Of a stretch of DNA of 21,700 bases, positions 8,345-19,900 are shown piece after piece. The notes under the pieces were generated by a model. That model was given only the letters and a program-made list of their open reading frames with translations, made no database searches and was not told where the DNA came from. Location of the stretch: positions 1 through 21,700 of the forward strand of contig NW_026971897.1 of assembly GCF_026151205.1 (NCBI RefSeq). The letters run 5' to 3'. Each line of letters begins with the position of its first letter. Position 1 is the stretch's first letter. Made by a program: the position numbers and the translations under genes. The DNA is from Bolinopsis microptera (Eukaryota; Ctenophora; Tentaculata; Lobata; Bolinopsidae).

Positions 8345-8460
8345 GGGTTAAACCCCCCTCCCTAAAAAAAAAACGGTTAAAATTGGGATATTTTTTTTTA
8401 CGAGGGTCCCGCCTCCCCCAAAAAAAAAAACGGGACTTAAAATAATTTAAAACCCCCTGA

Positions 8461-10128
8461 AAGGATTAATTTTAAAAAAGAAAAGGGGGGGGCTCCCAGG
8501 GTTTTTCCGTTTTAAAAAAGATTATTAAAATTTTAAAAAAGTAAATAAAGGGGAAAAAATTTTTTTTGGGGTGGGGAAACCCCGGAAGAAAAAAAAAAAA
8601 ATACAAAGACTGTTTTTTTGTTAGGAACCCAAAAATTGCAAAAGCTTTAGCTTTTTAATATTTTATTTGGGGAAAAAAAAGGGGTTGTTCCCCAACCCAA
8701 TAGCCGTTTATTTTTTTAAAAAGGACCCGTTTTTAACTGAAAAAAAAAATAAATAAAATTTTTTTGACAGATTTTGAAAAAATAGCAAACTAAACCCCGA
8801 GTCCCAAATTCCTAAAAAACCCCTAACTGCCCCCTAAAAAAGCGTGAAAATAGCGGGTTTTTTGTAAATTTTTTTTTTTGGCGATGACCCTCCCCAAAAG
8901 TCCCCTCCCCTTTTTCGCGCAAAGGGGGCTTTTCCGGAACTGAATTTTTTACAGGTAAAAAAAAAAGGGGGCCCCTAAAAACAATCTTTTTTTTCCCCCC
9001 GAAAATAACTCGAAAAAATAATAAATTTTTAGGACATGTTTTTTCTTTAAAAAGTTTTTTTAAAAACCCTGGCCCTCTGCAACAATTTTGCACACATTTT
9101 CCAAAAACCTTTAGGGGCCCCCCCCTACCCCCCCCAATTTTTTCCAATACCCCCCTAGTTTTTTTTGCAAGATTTTTCCCTGGGAACCGAAAAAAAAAGT
9201 TTTTTTTTTCCCAATTTAACCCCCCAAAAAAAAAATAAAACAAATTTTAAAGGCCCAAAATGTTTTTTTGTAAAAGTCCATAATTAAAAAAAAGCAATTT
9301 TCGGTTTTTTTTGCATCCCCCGTTCCCCCCCAAGACCCCACACATCATATCGAAAATGGGCCCTTAGCAAAAACCACGCCCCCAAAAAAAAGGTTTTTTT
9401 TTTTGGCGAAATTTTCGAAAAGTAAGGAAAATTTTTGGGGCCCCTGGGGTTTTTTTTTCCCCCAATAAAATCCTTAAAATATGCATATGCGGGGCCCTTT
9501 TTGTTTTTTAAGCCCCATTTTTTGGGGAAATCCCCCCCCACCTTCCAGAAAAGCCCCAAAGGGGGCCCCGGTTTACGTTTTTTTGGGGTTCCCAAAATGG
9601 GCCCCCTGGGCCCCCCCCCCGGGGGTTTTTTTTTTCTCCAAAGGTCCCCAAAAAAAGCCCCCCCAAAAAAAAATTTTTTAAAAAAAAAAATTCGGGGAAG
9701 GCCCCCTGCAAAGTTTTTCGTGAGTAAAAAAAACATTTCAGGTTATTTCCCCCTAAATGTCCCCCATAAAGAACTGGGGCCCACACAACTTTAAGGTTTT
9801 AACTTTTAAAAAAACTCCAAAAAACCATTTTTCTCAAATTAAGCCCGTTTAAAATTCCCCCCCTGTCCCAACCCTCAGAAAAGGCCACATATTAGGTGCG
9901 GGGTGGGTGCGGGACGCACAATTTTTCCGGTTTTTCCCCCCCCAAATTTCCCCCCATAATTTATTTGTTTTTTTTCCCCCCCCCCAAAAATTTTTTTTTT
10001 AATTTTCTGCATATTTTTCCCCCCAAATCCCCAGCAAAATTTTTCCCCCCGTAATTTTTGATAAAAATTTTTGAAATTTTTTCCCTTTTAAATTTTTAGG
10101 TGAAAAAAAAACCCAAAAATTTAAAAAA
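8461..10128. other. Homopolymer-expanded sequence, no reliable gene
   Basis: Nearly all bases lie in runs of two to ten. Open frames exist on both strands (for example 8812-9243 minus, 9284-9736 minus and 9435-9794 plus) but are dominated by Gly, Phe, Lys and Pro, the residues encoded by GGG, TTT, AAA and CCC runs, and they overlap each other on opposite strands. I regard them as artefacts. A possible outlying part of the GC-rich array lies near 9430-9620. Confidence 0.6.
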
Positions 10129-10800
10129 GGGGCCCCCCCCCTTTTTAGGACCGGACTCAGGCCCCCTTTGGGAACCCTGACCCACCCCCCCCCTTTCCCG
10201 GGACCCGGGGAACCCCAGGCCCCCCTTTTTTGGGGGAACCGGAACCCCCAGGGCCCTTTTCGGGACCCGTGAAAACCCCGGCCCCCCCTTTTTTGGGAAA
10301 TCCAACCTTTTGGCCCACGTGGACCCCCCGTTTTTTTTTTCCCCCGGGGGAAAACCCCCGGGGCCCCCCTTTTCGGGAAAACCCCCCGGAAAAACCCCAG
10401 GGCCCCCCTTTTTTGGGACCGTGAACCCCCGGCCCCTTTTTGGAAAAACCAAAAACCAGGCCCCACGGGGAAACCCCCCGTTTTTTCCAAATAAAAAGTG
10501 GGGAAAACCCCCGGGGCCCCCTTTTTCCCCGGGACCCTGGGGAACCCAGGCCCCCCCTTTTTGGGACCCCGTGACCCCAGGCCCCTTTTTGGGGGAAAAA
10601 ATACCTAGGCCCAACGTACCCCCCGGTTTTTTCCACGTGACCCCCCGGGCCCCCTTTCGGGACCTGACCCCCGGGGCCCCCCCCCCCTTTTCCCCGGGTT
10701 ACCCAGGCCCCCCCTTTCGGGACCGGTTACCCCCAGGCCCCCCCCTTTTCCCCGGACCATGAAACCCCCGCCCCCCTTATGGAACCCCCCGTCCCCGGTT
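10129..10800 (+). repeat. GC-rich tandem array, ~28-33-bp unit, about 20 copies
   Basis: A block of the form GGCCCCCCTTTTTGGGACC followed by GTGACCCC and then A or G recurs head to tail across the stretch. Good examples start near 10200, 10250, 10400, 10545 and 10575. With runs collapsed, the order G-C-T-G-A-C-G-T-G-A-C is stable. Run lengths vary widely, so the true period is uncertain. Long Gly/Pro-rich open frames on both strands (10096-10614 minus, 10310-10762 plus) are by-products of the repeat. I see no sequence kinship to the 45-bp minisatellite. Confidence 0.8.
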
Positions 10801-13800
10801 TCCGCTTTTCGATTTATAGGTTAAAAAAAGTTTTTTTTTTCCAAATTTCCGTAACTTCCAAACCATTCTGATAGTGGATTTTTCCCCCCCCTTAACACAT
10901 CACAACGTCCCCCCCCCCCCCCGGACCCGTTTTTTTCCTAAAGAAAAAACAAAACCAGTCAGCGTTGCCCCCAAATTGGGTCCAACCCCAAAACCAAAAA
11001 AAAAGAAAAACCTGCCATCAGCAAAAAAAAAGGGGGGGTTTTTCTCCCCGCAGCATGGCCGACTCAAGAGTTTTTGGGGGTTCACATTTTTTACGAAATC
11101 CGGGGGGAAAAAAAAGTTTTTTTTTAAAAAACCCTGCAATACCCGGGTTTTTTTTGGGGACCCCAGCCTTTTGGGGAACCATTTTTTTTAATAAAGCGGC
11201 GGGTTTTAAAACGTTTTTGAAATTTCCAAAATTTCCTTGGAAAAAAAATGCCAAAAGAAAAACCGCAAAAAAAATTCCCCCCCCAAAAAATTTTCGAAAA
11301 AATCGCCGCACTTTTTTTCCCCCCAAAAATTTTGGTTTTTAAAAAATTTTACCGCCCTTTTTCCGCCATATTTTTTACCTTTAAAAAATCGGGGTGCGGT
11401 AAAACCGCCTAAATTTTCGATTTTTTTAAAAATAAATTGCCCCCCTGAAAACAACCCCCTGGGACAATTTTTTTTTAAAACGTGAAAGTAAAAATCAAGG
11501 GGTAAAAAAAAAAAGGGATTTTTAAAATTAAAGTTGGGTTTTGCCCCCCATAGGTTTTTTTAAAAAAAATTTTATAGAAAATTTAAAAGTTGGGTCCCCC
11601 CTTTAGGGGCCCCTAAACAAAACGAACCGGGCCGTAAAATATATAGTTTAAAAAAAGCCAGAGAAAAAAATACAAATAGGGGCCCTTTTGGGAAATTCTA
11701 TAGTTTTGGGGTTCAGTGGGTTTCCCCATCGACCCCGAACAACGTTTTTTTGGCCCCCTTGGTAAATTTAAACTTTACCAGTGTTTTTTTTTAAAGTTTT
11801 TTGCCCAAACCGTGATAAAAAGCAAAAAATTTGGAAAAAACAAAAAAAGGTAAGCCCCCGGAAAGTCCCAATTCAAAACACCACCTCACACCGTAAAAAA
11901 ACCTCCCAATCAGAAATTTTTTAAAAAAAAATTTTTGGAGAAAAACCCGGGGTTTATTTTGGCGGGGAAAATTTTCTGGTTTTCCCACGCACTTGTTTTT
12001 GATGAAAAACTACTTTTTACTAATGGTCCCCCCCCCCGAGGAACGGCCCCCCTATGTAAAACCAAAACCCTTTTTGTTCCCCTGTACGGCAGACAACTTT
12101 TCAGATTAAAAATTAGAAAAATTTTTCGTTTGCTTTTAAAATAAATTGCCCTTCTCGGGAAAAGAAAAACCCCTATTTTTCGTATCCTTTTCCCCCAAAA
12201 TTTTTTGAGGGATTTTTTTATGGACCCGGGGAAAAAAAAAAACGGTTTAAAAAATTCCTCCCCTGCCCCGGTAAATTAAGCAAAAGGGAAAACAATCCAA
12301 AAAATTATCACATTATTAACTAAATTTTTAATAGCAGAAAAAAATTTTTTCTAACCAACATTCCCCCCCCGCCCCAAATTTTTTTTCAAAAAACCTATTC
12401 ACTGTTTTTAAAAAACAAAGACGTTTGGGGGGACTGTAAAACACCAAAACAGCATTTTCCCTTTTGTTAATGGAAATAGCCAAAACTATAAGGATTTTGG
12501 AGAAAAGGTTAAAAAAAGTCCCCCAAAAAATTTCCCCAAAAAAAATTTGGGGGAAAACACGTGTTTTTTAAAACGTTTATAAAACCCATTTTGTAAAAAA
12601 GTAAAATTACGCTAGAAAGCGCCGGGGACTGAGGGGGCTTTATGACGTCCCCCCCGAGGCCCCAAAAATTTTATTGCAAAAAACCAAACCTTTTCAAAGT
12701 ACGCTAGAGAGTTTGGTTCCCCTTTGGCGATACGATTCTTTTTTCCAAATTTTTTCCCCCCCAGCGTTTTTAAATCTTTTCCCCCCAAATTTGGAAAGAC
12801 AAAAAAAATTTTTTTTAGTTAACTGGTCCTTTTAAAATTATAAATGTTTTTTGGAATGAAAATGGCCCCCCAAAAAAGAAGTATTTCATGCCCCAAAAAA
12901 AAATGGTTAAGGGAAATTTGAGTAGTTTAGTAAAATTTTCGGCTAGCTTTATTGAAAATTTCCCAATTTTTTCTGCAGCTATCACTTTAACTATCAAAAA
13001 AAAAACCGTGTCCCCTAAACGGGATTTTTAATTTTAAATTTCAAAAATTTTCCCAAAATTTCCCCAATTTAAACATAAAAGAAATATGCCCCCCAAATAA
13101 AACCCAACCCAATTTTTTTTTTTTTGAAAAAAGGGGGAATTTGGCCCCACTGAAACCCTTTTTTGCTTTTTTTAAAAATTTTTTAAAAAGGTTTTAAATT
13201 TCCCCCCCCCCGCAAAAAAAAAGTTAAAAGGGGGCCCCCAAATTTCCATTTTGGAAAGGGCCCTTAAAACCTAGGTTTTAAAAAAAGTAAATATCCAAAA
13301 AACCCCAATTTTTTAAAAATTTTTTGAAAAAAAAAACTAATTTTTAAAAAAATGAAAACCTTTTTTGTACTACAAAAAAAAAAAACCCGAAAGGCGAATT
13401 TGGGAAGGGGAAAATAAATTTAAAACAAAATAAAGTAGAAAAAAAATTCCAAACCAAAACCGAAAATTTAACAAAGAACCCCCGGAATGAAAAAGGGAAA
13501 AAATTTTAGAAAACAGGGGCCCGGAAAAAAAACTTCCCTTGGGAAAAAACCACAAAACAAAATTTTATATTTTGTAGCTTTTTGTGGGGGAAAAAGGGAA
13601 AGCCTTAAAATCCCAAGAAAAAAAGGGACTTTTTTTACCCGCCCCATTGGGTTTTTTCCCCCCCGGGGTTTGCCTTTCCAAAATTAAAATTTCCCCTTTA
13701 AATTTTTTTAAAAATTAAATTTTTTTCCCCCCAAAAGAAAGGAAACCCAGAAAAATCCCCGTTGGGAAAAAACAAAAACCCGGGTGAATTTAATTTTCAT

Positions 13801-15160
13801 GGTTTAAACCCCCCTTAAAAATTTTCCCCCCCAACCCGTAAACCAAACCCAAACCCCGGGGGGTTGGGGTTTTTAACCCTTTTTTTTTTTAAGTTCCCCC
13901 AAAATTCCCTTTGATAAATTGGGTTTTAAAATTTTTTTTTGGGAACTTTAAGGGGGTTTTGGGAAATTTTCCTTTTTTCCCCCCCCCAATTTTCCCCCCA
14001 AAATTAAATTCCCAAAAATTTTCCTTTTAATTTTATAGAGGAAAATAAACCCCCTGGGTAGACCCCCGAAATTTTAAAGGGCCAAATTAAAAGGGGTACC
14101 TTTTAGGAAATAAAGGATAACCCTTTTTTTTTCCCGGAAGGTTTTTTGGTTAAATTCCCCCCCCGAAAGACCCCCAAAAAAAAAATTTTTAAAGAACCCC
14201 CCCCCCTGAATCTTTTTTGGATTTTAAAATTTAAAAAAACGGGTTAAAATAAAAATCCCGGGCCCCTTTAAACCTTTAAACAAAATTCCCCGAAAACCCC
14301 CTTTTGGTTTTAAAAAAATTAAAAAAAACCGGCCAAAAACCGGAAAAATTTTCCCGACCCCCGGAACCCCGTTGGGAAAAATTGGCCCAGCGGGAAAAAA
14401 GTTCCATTTTAAAATTTAAAAAAAGTTTTTTTTTTTGTCCGTGAAAATTTTAAATATTTGGGAAACTTTTTTTAATTTAAAAAAATATTCCCCCAATGGG
14501 GTCCCCCAAAAAAAATAACTTTTAATTAATTTTTGTTTTTCCCCCCCTTTTTTTCCCCTTTTTCCTTTCCCCTTTTTCCTTTCATCCCCCTTTTAAAATT
14601 TTTAAGATTCTTTTCTTAAAAAGGCTACGCTAACCCCCATTAAAAAGCTAAGTAAAACCCAAACAAACAATTTTGGGGGGGGGGACGTTGGTTACCATTA
14701 AAACGAAATTTTAAAAAAACCGAATTTTGTCCCCCCCCCCCCAAAACCTGGGACCCCCTAAATAGAAAAGTCACAACTTCACAAAGTGGGGCCCCTATAG
14801 CCCCCCGAAAAGACAATTTTTTCCCCGACTGAACTGCCAAAAATTTTTCTTTTTTTTTTTTCCCCATTTAGAAAACAAAAAAAATTTGTTACAATTTTTA
14901 GCTTAGAATTTAAAATTAATTTTTTTTCCTAAAAGTTTTTTTACTTAGATTTCTGGTTCATTTTTACCTCGGGCGTTCAAAGGGAACTTGGGCCCCAAAC
15001 TTCCGGGAAAAATTCCCCCGGTACAATGAAAATTCCCCCGGAAAATGGGCCAAAAACAAAGGGTGGGAAAATAAACGGATTCACAGCTGCGGGGAAAGTC
15101 CCCCCGGAACATTAGGCCCCCTGGCAAAATTTGTATTTTTTCCCCCAAATAGTGGGTCCG
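10801..15160. other. Homopolymer-expanded sequence, no reliable gene
   Basis: A long stretch in which most bases are in runs. No domain or RNA was recognisable, and open frames are Phe/Lys/Gly/Pro-rich. Small exact features: TACGCTAGA occurs at about 12608 and 12700, and a 14-bp pyrimidine word is perfectly duplicated at 14555-14582. Real genes could be hidden here by frame errors; they cannot be read from this sequence. Confidence 0.55.
14541..14590. repeat. Polypyrimidine tract with perfect 14-bp duplication
   Basis: The plus strand is C/T only from 14536 to 14583. CCCCTTTTTCCTTT occurs twice in tandem at 14555-14568 and 14569-14582. The exact match in both copies is notable because run lengths in this zone are otherwise erratic. 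Confidence 0.65.
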
Positions 15161-15168
15161 CAAAACCC

Positions 15169-16059
15169 TTGGAATTTCCATATGGTAAACCCCCTGTGAA
15201 AAAACCACTTTTAGATTCCTTTCCCTTTAATCCGAAAAAAAGAAATGGGGCCCCCGGGGAAAATTACTTTTTAAATAAATTTACGGGAAACAAAATACTT
15301 TTTGATATCCCCGAACCAAGTTGGACCTATATCACCCAAAAAACAGACCAAAAAACCTCCTGGACCAATTTCCCTGATTTATAATAGGTTTTAAATCCAG
15401 CCTGGAAATCGAAGGTCCCCCTCATTAAGCTTACCCAAATTTCGGCCTCTGAAAGACAGTTGGAAAAAACTTTCAAAGCAATAATGTTTCGACTTTTGTG
15501 ATTGTTGGGAAAGATAGTCAAACCCAGAAAGTCCCCCCATCCCCTTCGGTCCCTTCAAGTAACATCTCCATCCTGCCCAGATGCCCCCCCCCCCAGAAAC
15601 CTGGGTGTGATGACCAACTCTCTAACAGTAAAAGAAGCTAAGCTAGGTGAACCCTACCACTCTCACCTGCCCTCCTGCTACTGGAGCACCCCAATTCCCT
15701 TGCTTTCCCAGCCTGGAAAAAAATAGACGGAAGAGATTAAAACCTAGCCTCACACTACTATGTGTCCTCATGGGCCCAGAATCATAAAAAACCCCCTCAA
15801 ATAAAAGATATCAGAAGTTTTTCACAGTAATGACATTGGGGAATGGACATGTTTTTCTATCCCTTTCCAACAAGAATTTTCCCCGGAAGACCCAGTTGAA
15901 AAAAAAGAAACCCATGAAACTCAGATACTCCGTGGGAGGGTGGAAATATTAAGCAATTCTCCCCCTCGGAAAAAAAATTTATATATTGCAAAAGGTGAAC
16001 GGAAAGGGCCCCACAAAATTTTAATGGATAGTCACAAGGATGGCCTTTTGATCAAGTAA
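15169..16059 (+). other. Protein-like island, one frame mostly open but interrupted
   Basis: The same plus frame is open over 15169-15384, about 15388-15501, 15502-15726 and 15805-16059, separated by stops near 15382-15387, 15499, 15724 and several in 15727-15804. Composition is balanced, unlike the flanks, for example ILFDIPEPSWTYITQ early and FHSNDIGEWTCFSIPFQQEF in the last segment. RNLGV near 15594-15608 resembles a word found in some non-LTR reverse transcriptases, but nothing around it supports that family. It could be a decayed gene, a real gene with base errors, or non-coding DNA of better quality. I recognise no family. Confidence 0.25.
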
Positions 16060-16214
16060 CCCTGGACTGCAAAATGATGTTTGAAAAACACAACCAACCC
16101 TCAACAGATTAAAAGTTGAAACAACAAAAAACAAAACCCCTCCGTCCCCCCCCGTCACCTTAAAGCTGGGCCCCCTTTCAAAAAGAAAAAATCAAGTGGG
16201 TTGCACCGTGAAAG

Positions 16215-16445
16215 ATGGGAACTAAAGCCTGGAGACCCGCCAAAAAAACACCCCAAAGGGGGGACAAGGCTGGTGTCGTTGGAAAAAAGGGGTTTTTGGC
16301 AAAGATTTTGGAAGTTCCCGTTCAATTGGAGAAAAACAAGTGGTTTGAAGGAACAAACAAATTGCTTTTTGCTGCCAGAAGAGTGATTGCCCCGGAAGGA
16401 TTTTCTACGGGGTTTTTGGAGGATAACCTGCTATCCTGTTCCTGA
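16215..16445 (+). other. Open frame of 76 codons, protein-like, unknown
   Basis: This frame begins MGTKAWRPAKKTPQRG and continues through KGFLAKILEVPVQLEKNKWF and LLFAARRVIAPEGF before a TGA. It differs in frame from the island upstream but matches the frame of the Lys/Arg-rich segment downstream at 16599-16928, from which stops near 16443 and 16507 separate it. The shift from the upstream frame could be one indel. No domain recognised. Confidence 0.25.
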
Positions 16446-16598
16446 AAAGAAAATCGAGCCCCTTCTGCTTTTCGTAAAGATACAGGAATGTTTTTGAAAA
16501 TTTTCAAATAAACCCGCAAGGCCTTAACATTTCCCGTTAGTAATTGGAGCCAGCACCGTAGCGGGGTTATTCACAAGCAAAGGGAAACCTCATCTTAC

Positions 16599-16928
16599 TT
16601 GTCCCCCCCAAGACTGGAAAAAGAGAATACAAAAAGAAGGAATGAGTATAACAAAAAGAAAGGTGGCCAAAGAAAGAAAAACAAAGAAAATAAGACTCAG
16701 GAAACTCCCCGCCCTGGGGAAGATCTAAATGCTGAAAAACAACAACAGACTTTGCTACAACAAATAACCAGGAAAAGACCAGACAACAAGACAAAGGAAA
16801 AAAGGACAGAAAGAAAACCCACCAATCCTTCCCCCACAACCTTGCATAATAAAGACCGGGAAAAAACCGCCTGTGGAGAGAAGGGAGCACCACCTTTTTT
16901 ACCACCAAAAAAAAGAAGGACCTCCTAG
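16599..16928 (+). other. Open frame of 109 codons, highly charged, Lys/Arg-rich
   Basis: The product would be strongly basic and hydrophilic, with Lys, Arg, Glu, Gln and Asn throughout, and would end PPKKRRTS, which resembles a basic nuclear localisation signal. It shares its frame with 16215-16445. Such composition suits a disordered nucleic-acid-binding tail, but it also follows simply from A/G-rich DNA, and the start codon is not supported by any upstream signal. No family is recognised. Confidence 0.25.
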
Positions 16929-19900
16929 GGAAAGTTACTAAGAAAAAAGACAGGTTTAAAAAATCATAAAAGGAAAATCCCCCCAGGAAGTCCCGCAATT
17001 TTTTTAAACGTGAAATTTTTGAAAAAGGCAGCCTATCTTCACAAGGGGCAAAACAAAGACCCCCCCGGAAAGTTTTAATTTAAACCAAACAAACCAAAAC
17101 CCTTCCCCCCAAAAAATTTCCACATTTAAAAAGGATCCCCTTAATAATTGAACTGGGCCCCCCTTCCCCGAAGAAGCTGAAATGCATACAGATTTAAAAA
17201 ATTTCACCGCAATAAAGTGGAAAACAGGGGAAAGAAAAGAAAAGGAAGGGGGGACCCCGCAATTTTGGGACTAGGTGTTTTTTTTTTTCGACTTTTTTAA
17301 AAAAACCCGAAAAAAAAAAGCAAAAAAAAAATGGCAAAAAACTCTGAAATATGCCCCAAATTTCGGGGTTGTCTACAAGTAAAAAAATAGAAAGAAAATT
17401 ATAGTTTTTTGATTTAAAAAACCAAAATTTTAAAAAAGAAAAAACAAAGTTTAATTATTTTTTTTCAAATTAAATTTTTTTGGGGAAAACGGTAAAATTT
17501 TTTTCAAACATAATATTAATGATTCCCCTTTCCCAAAGAAAAACAAAATTTTTTAAAAAAAATTTCAAAAAACCGAGAAAAAAAACATTTTTTTTTAATT
17601 CGCCCAAAAATTTAATTTTTATTTTTTTAGAATTTTTCTGATTGTTTTCTCCCCGTCAAAAAGTTTTAAAATTTTCCCTTTTTTTTTTACAGATAAAAAA
17701 AAAATGCAAAAAAAAATTTGTTTAAAACTTCCGTTTTTTTTGGCAAAATGAAAATTGAAATTTTTTTTTTTGCAAAAAGAAAAAAAAAAAAACTGTTTTA
17801 CTTGAAAAGCCCGGTTTTTAAAAATTTGGCCGGGAAAACAGCGGTCCAAAAGTTTTTGAAAAAAAAGCCAAAACCCCAAAAAAACAAGCAGAAAAGGGGG
17901 GAAAAATTTCCCCACAAAAATTTTTTGAAAAAAAAAAGGTTTTAAAAAAGATTCGTAATTTCTTTTTCCCCCGATTATAGCCTGTTTCTAACAAGGACCC
18001 TAAATTAAAAAAAACAAACCCATTGAAAGAAAAAAAAAATAAAAAAAAACCTTCCCTTTAACGTACCCAAGAATACAGGAAAAAGTTTTTTTTTGGAATA
18101 TCTTTTTTTAAAAAAAACAAAAAGCTCAGGAAAATTTTAGTCTAAACTAAACGTTGTGGGAGTAAAAAAAAAATTTTAAAAACTTTTAGATTGACCTTAA
18201 GCATCCCCCCCCAATTGGCCCCCTTTTTTCCCCCAATTCCCCCCCTTTGCGTTTGCGCGTGCTTTTGCAAAAAAAACCAGGAAATTTCCCCAACCCGTCA
18301 AAAAAAAACCCAAAAAAAATCAAAATTTTTAAAAAATAAAACCCGCCTAAAAAGGGGGGGTGGGGAAAAAAAATGAGAAAAAAATGGGGAAAAAAAAAAT
18401 AAAAATAAAAATAGAGGGGCAACCCCGGACCCCCCCCCGGGGGCCCGGGGGACTCAAGGCAAAAACTTTTTAAAGGCCCACCCAAATTTGGGGGCCCCCC
18501 TGCCACCCCCCCCCCCGTTTTTAAATACCCCATCGCGTTGTTAACTTAACCAATGGGGAAAAAATACTATATAGGCCCCCCCATTGGGCCCCTAAATTTG
18601 GGGGGAAAAAAAGACCAAAACTTGATCTTCCCTTTACGAAGTCCCTTAAAAATTTTTTTTAAAGGGGGGATGCCCCAGAAAATTAACTTTACTCTGAAAA
18701 AAAAATAGCCCGGGGGGTTTTTAATCAAATTACCGTGAAAGGTTAAAAAAAGCCCCAAAAAAAATGCCCCAAATTTAGGTGGGAAACAGTTTTTTTTTTG
18801 ATTGTATTGGAAACTCAGGACAAAACCCCCCTTTTTAAAACAGGGGTTTATCCGGCGCTGATGGGAAAACTAACAAAATTGACCCCTGGGTTTCCCCGAG
18901 CTTGGAAATAATGTGGGGGAAAAATTTTTTTAGAAAAAACCCCCAAAATTCCCCCGAAAAAAGATTTAAAAATTTAATTTCCCCCCCCCTTTTAAAAAAT
19001 TTTGAAAAATATCCAATTTTTCGTCCCAATTTACAAGGCCCCCCAAAACTCTAAAATAAAAAAAAATGGCCAAAATTTTTTCTAAGAATTAAAAGAAAAA
19101 TTCCCGACCCCTTTTTTCACGTCCCCCGGTCCCTTTGCGGTGGAAACCTTTTTCGGCGTTTTTCCCAGCATAAAAGCCCCAAAAAAAAGAAAGTTTTTGG
19201 TTTTTGGAAACAACTAATGAAAATTGGGGGGTGGTAAAAAATTTTTAGTGTTTTAGCCCCCCCCCGAGTGAGGGGAAAAACTCCACCATTAAAGGAAACA
19301 GGGCTAATGTCCCCAGCCTGAAAGGCCCAGAGTGACCCCCCCCTTGTGGTTTTAACCAAAAAACTTAAAAAACACCCTTAATTTTTTAAAAAAAATTTAA
19401 ATTTTCCAGTAAGGCAAAGCAAAAAAACCAAAATTAAAAAAAAAATTTGCAAATAACTTTTCCCCTGGGGGCCCAAACCCCCAAAAAAACAGGGAAAAAA
19501 GTTAAAAAAAGGAATTTATTTTTAATAAATTTTTAAAAAAATCCCCCTTTTATATTCGAGTTTACAACCAACCCCCCGAGTAAAAAAAAGTAATTATAAT
19601 GAAATTTTTTTTCGACCAAGGGAAAACCCCTAAGTTTTTGGGTACCAAAAAAAAACACACGTCCCCCGGGAAAAATTAAAAATGAAACCCCCGGAATTTA
19701 AAACGCTAAAATTGATCCCTGGTGAATTTCCGGTAAATAACCCCCCCCTTAAATGGAACCAGGCCACCTATATACCAATACTGTAAAACATGACTAAATT
19801 TTTCCTCCCCTTTATCCGGAATAATTCCACAATTTAATGAATAAATTGGAAAACAGGTAAAATTGGCAACAAACCCTCACCAAAACAAATACATTAACCA

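Larger units (their letters stand above)
6856..8460 (+). repeat. 45-bp minisatellite, ~30 units, with higher-order structure
   Basis: The cleanest unit is 6902-6946, exactly 45 bp: it opens GGGTCCGTCTACCCTAAC, continues AAGAACGGTACGTGATAG and ends TATTACTGA. Units start at 6856, 6901, 6947, 6994, 7047, 7101, 7162 and so on to 8404. Apparent lengths of 45-64 bp come mainly from expanded homopolymers. Three subtypes are seen at the middle word: AAGAACGG, AAAACAG and AAAAACGG. A longer variant monomer recurs at units 6, 13, 21 and 28. From about 8040 onward the units degrade into homopolymers. It is not a CRISPR array: there are no unique spacers. The unit contains one CCCTAA but no telomeric tandem. 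Confidence 0.95.

Noticed and set aside
6856-8460. Repeat array as a CRISPR locus
   Set aside because: Units are contiguous 45-bp tandem copies with no unique spacers, and no cas-like genes are visible.
6856-8460. CCCTAA in each unit as telomeric repeat
   Set aside because: Only one CCCTAA per 45-bp unit, not a hexamer tandem, so it is not telomeric sequence.
9284-11485. Overlapping Gly/Pro/Phe/Lys-rich open frames on both strands (up to 172 codons) as genes
   Set aside because: They translate homopolymer runs and the GC-rich repeat, are mutually antisense, and have no domain or normal composition.
15590-15720. RNLGV word as evidence of a non-LTR reverse transcriptase
   Set aside because: It is a five-residue match only. 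The following residues do not fit that family and no catalytic motif is seen nearby.
17619-17945. Opposed Lys-rich and Phe-rich frames as a gene pair
   Set aside because: They arise from the same A/T homopolymer stretch read on both strands.
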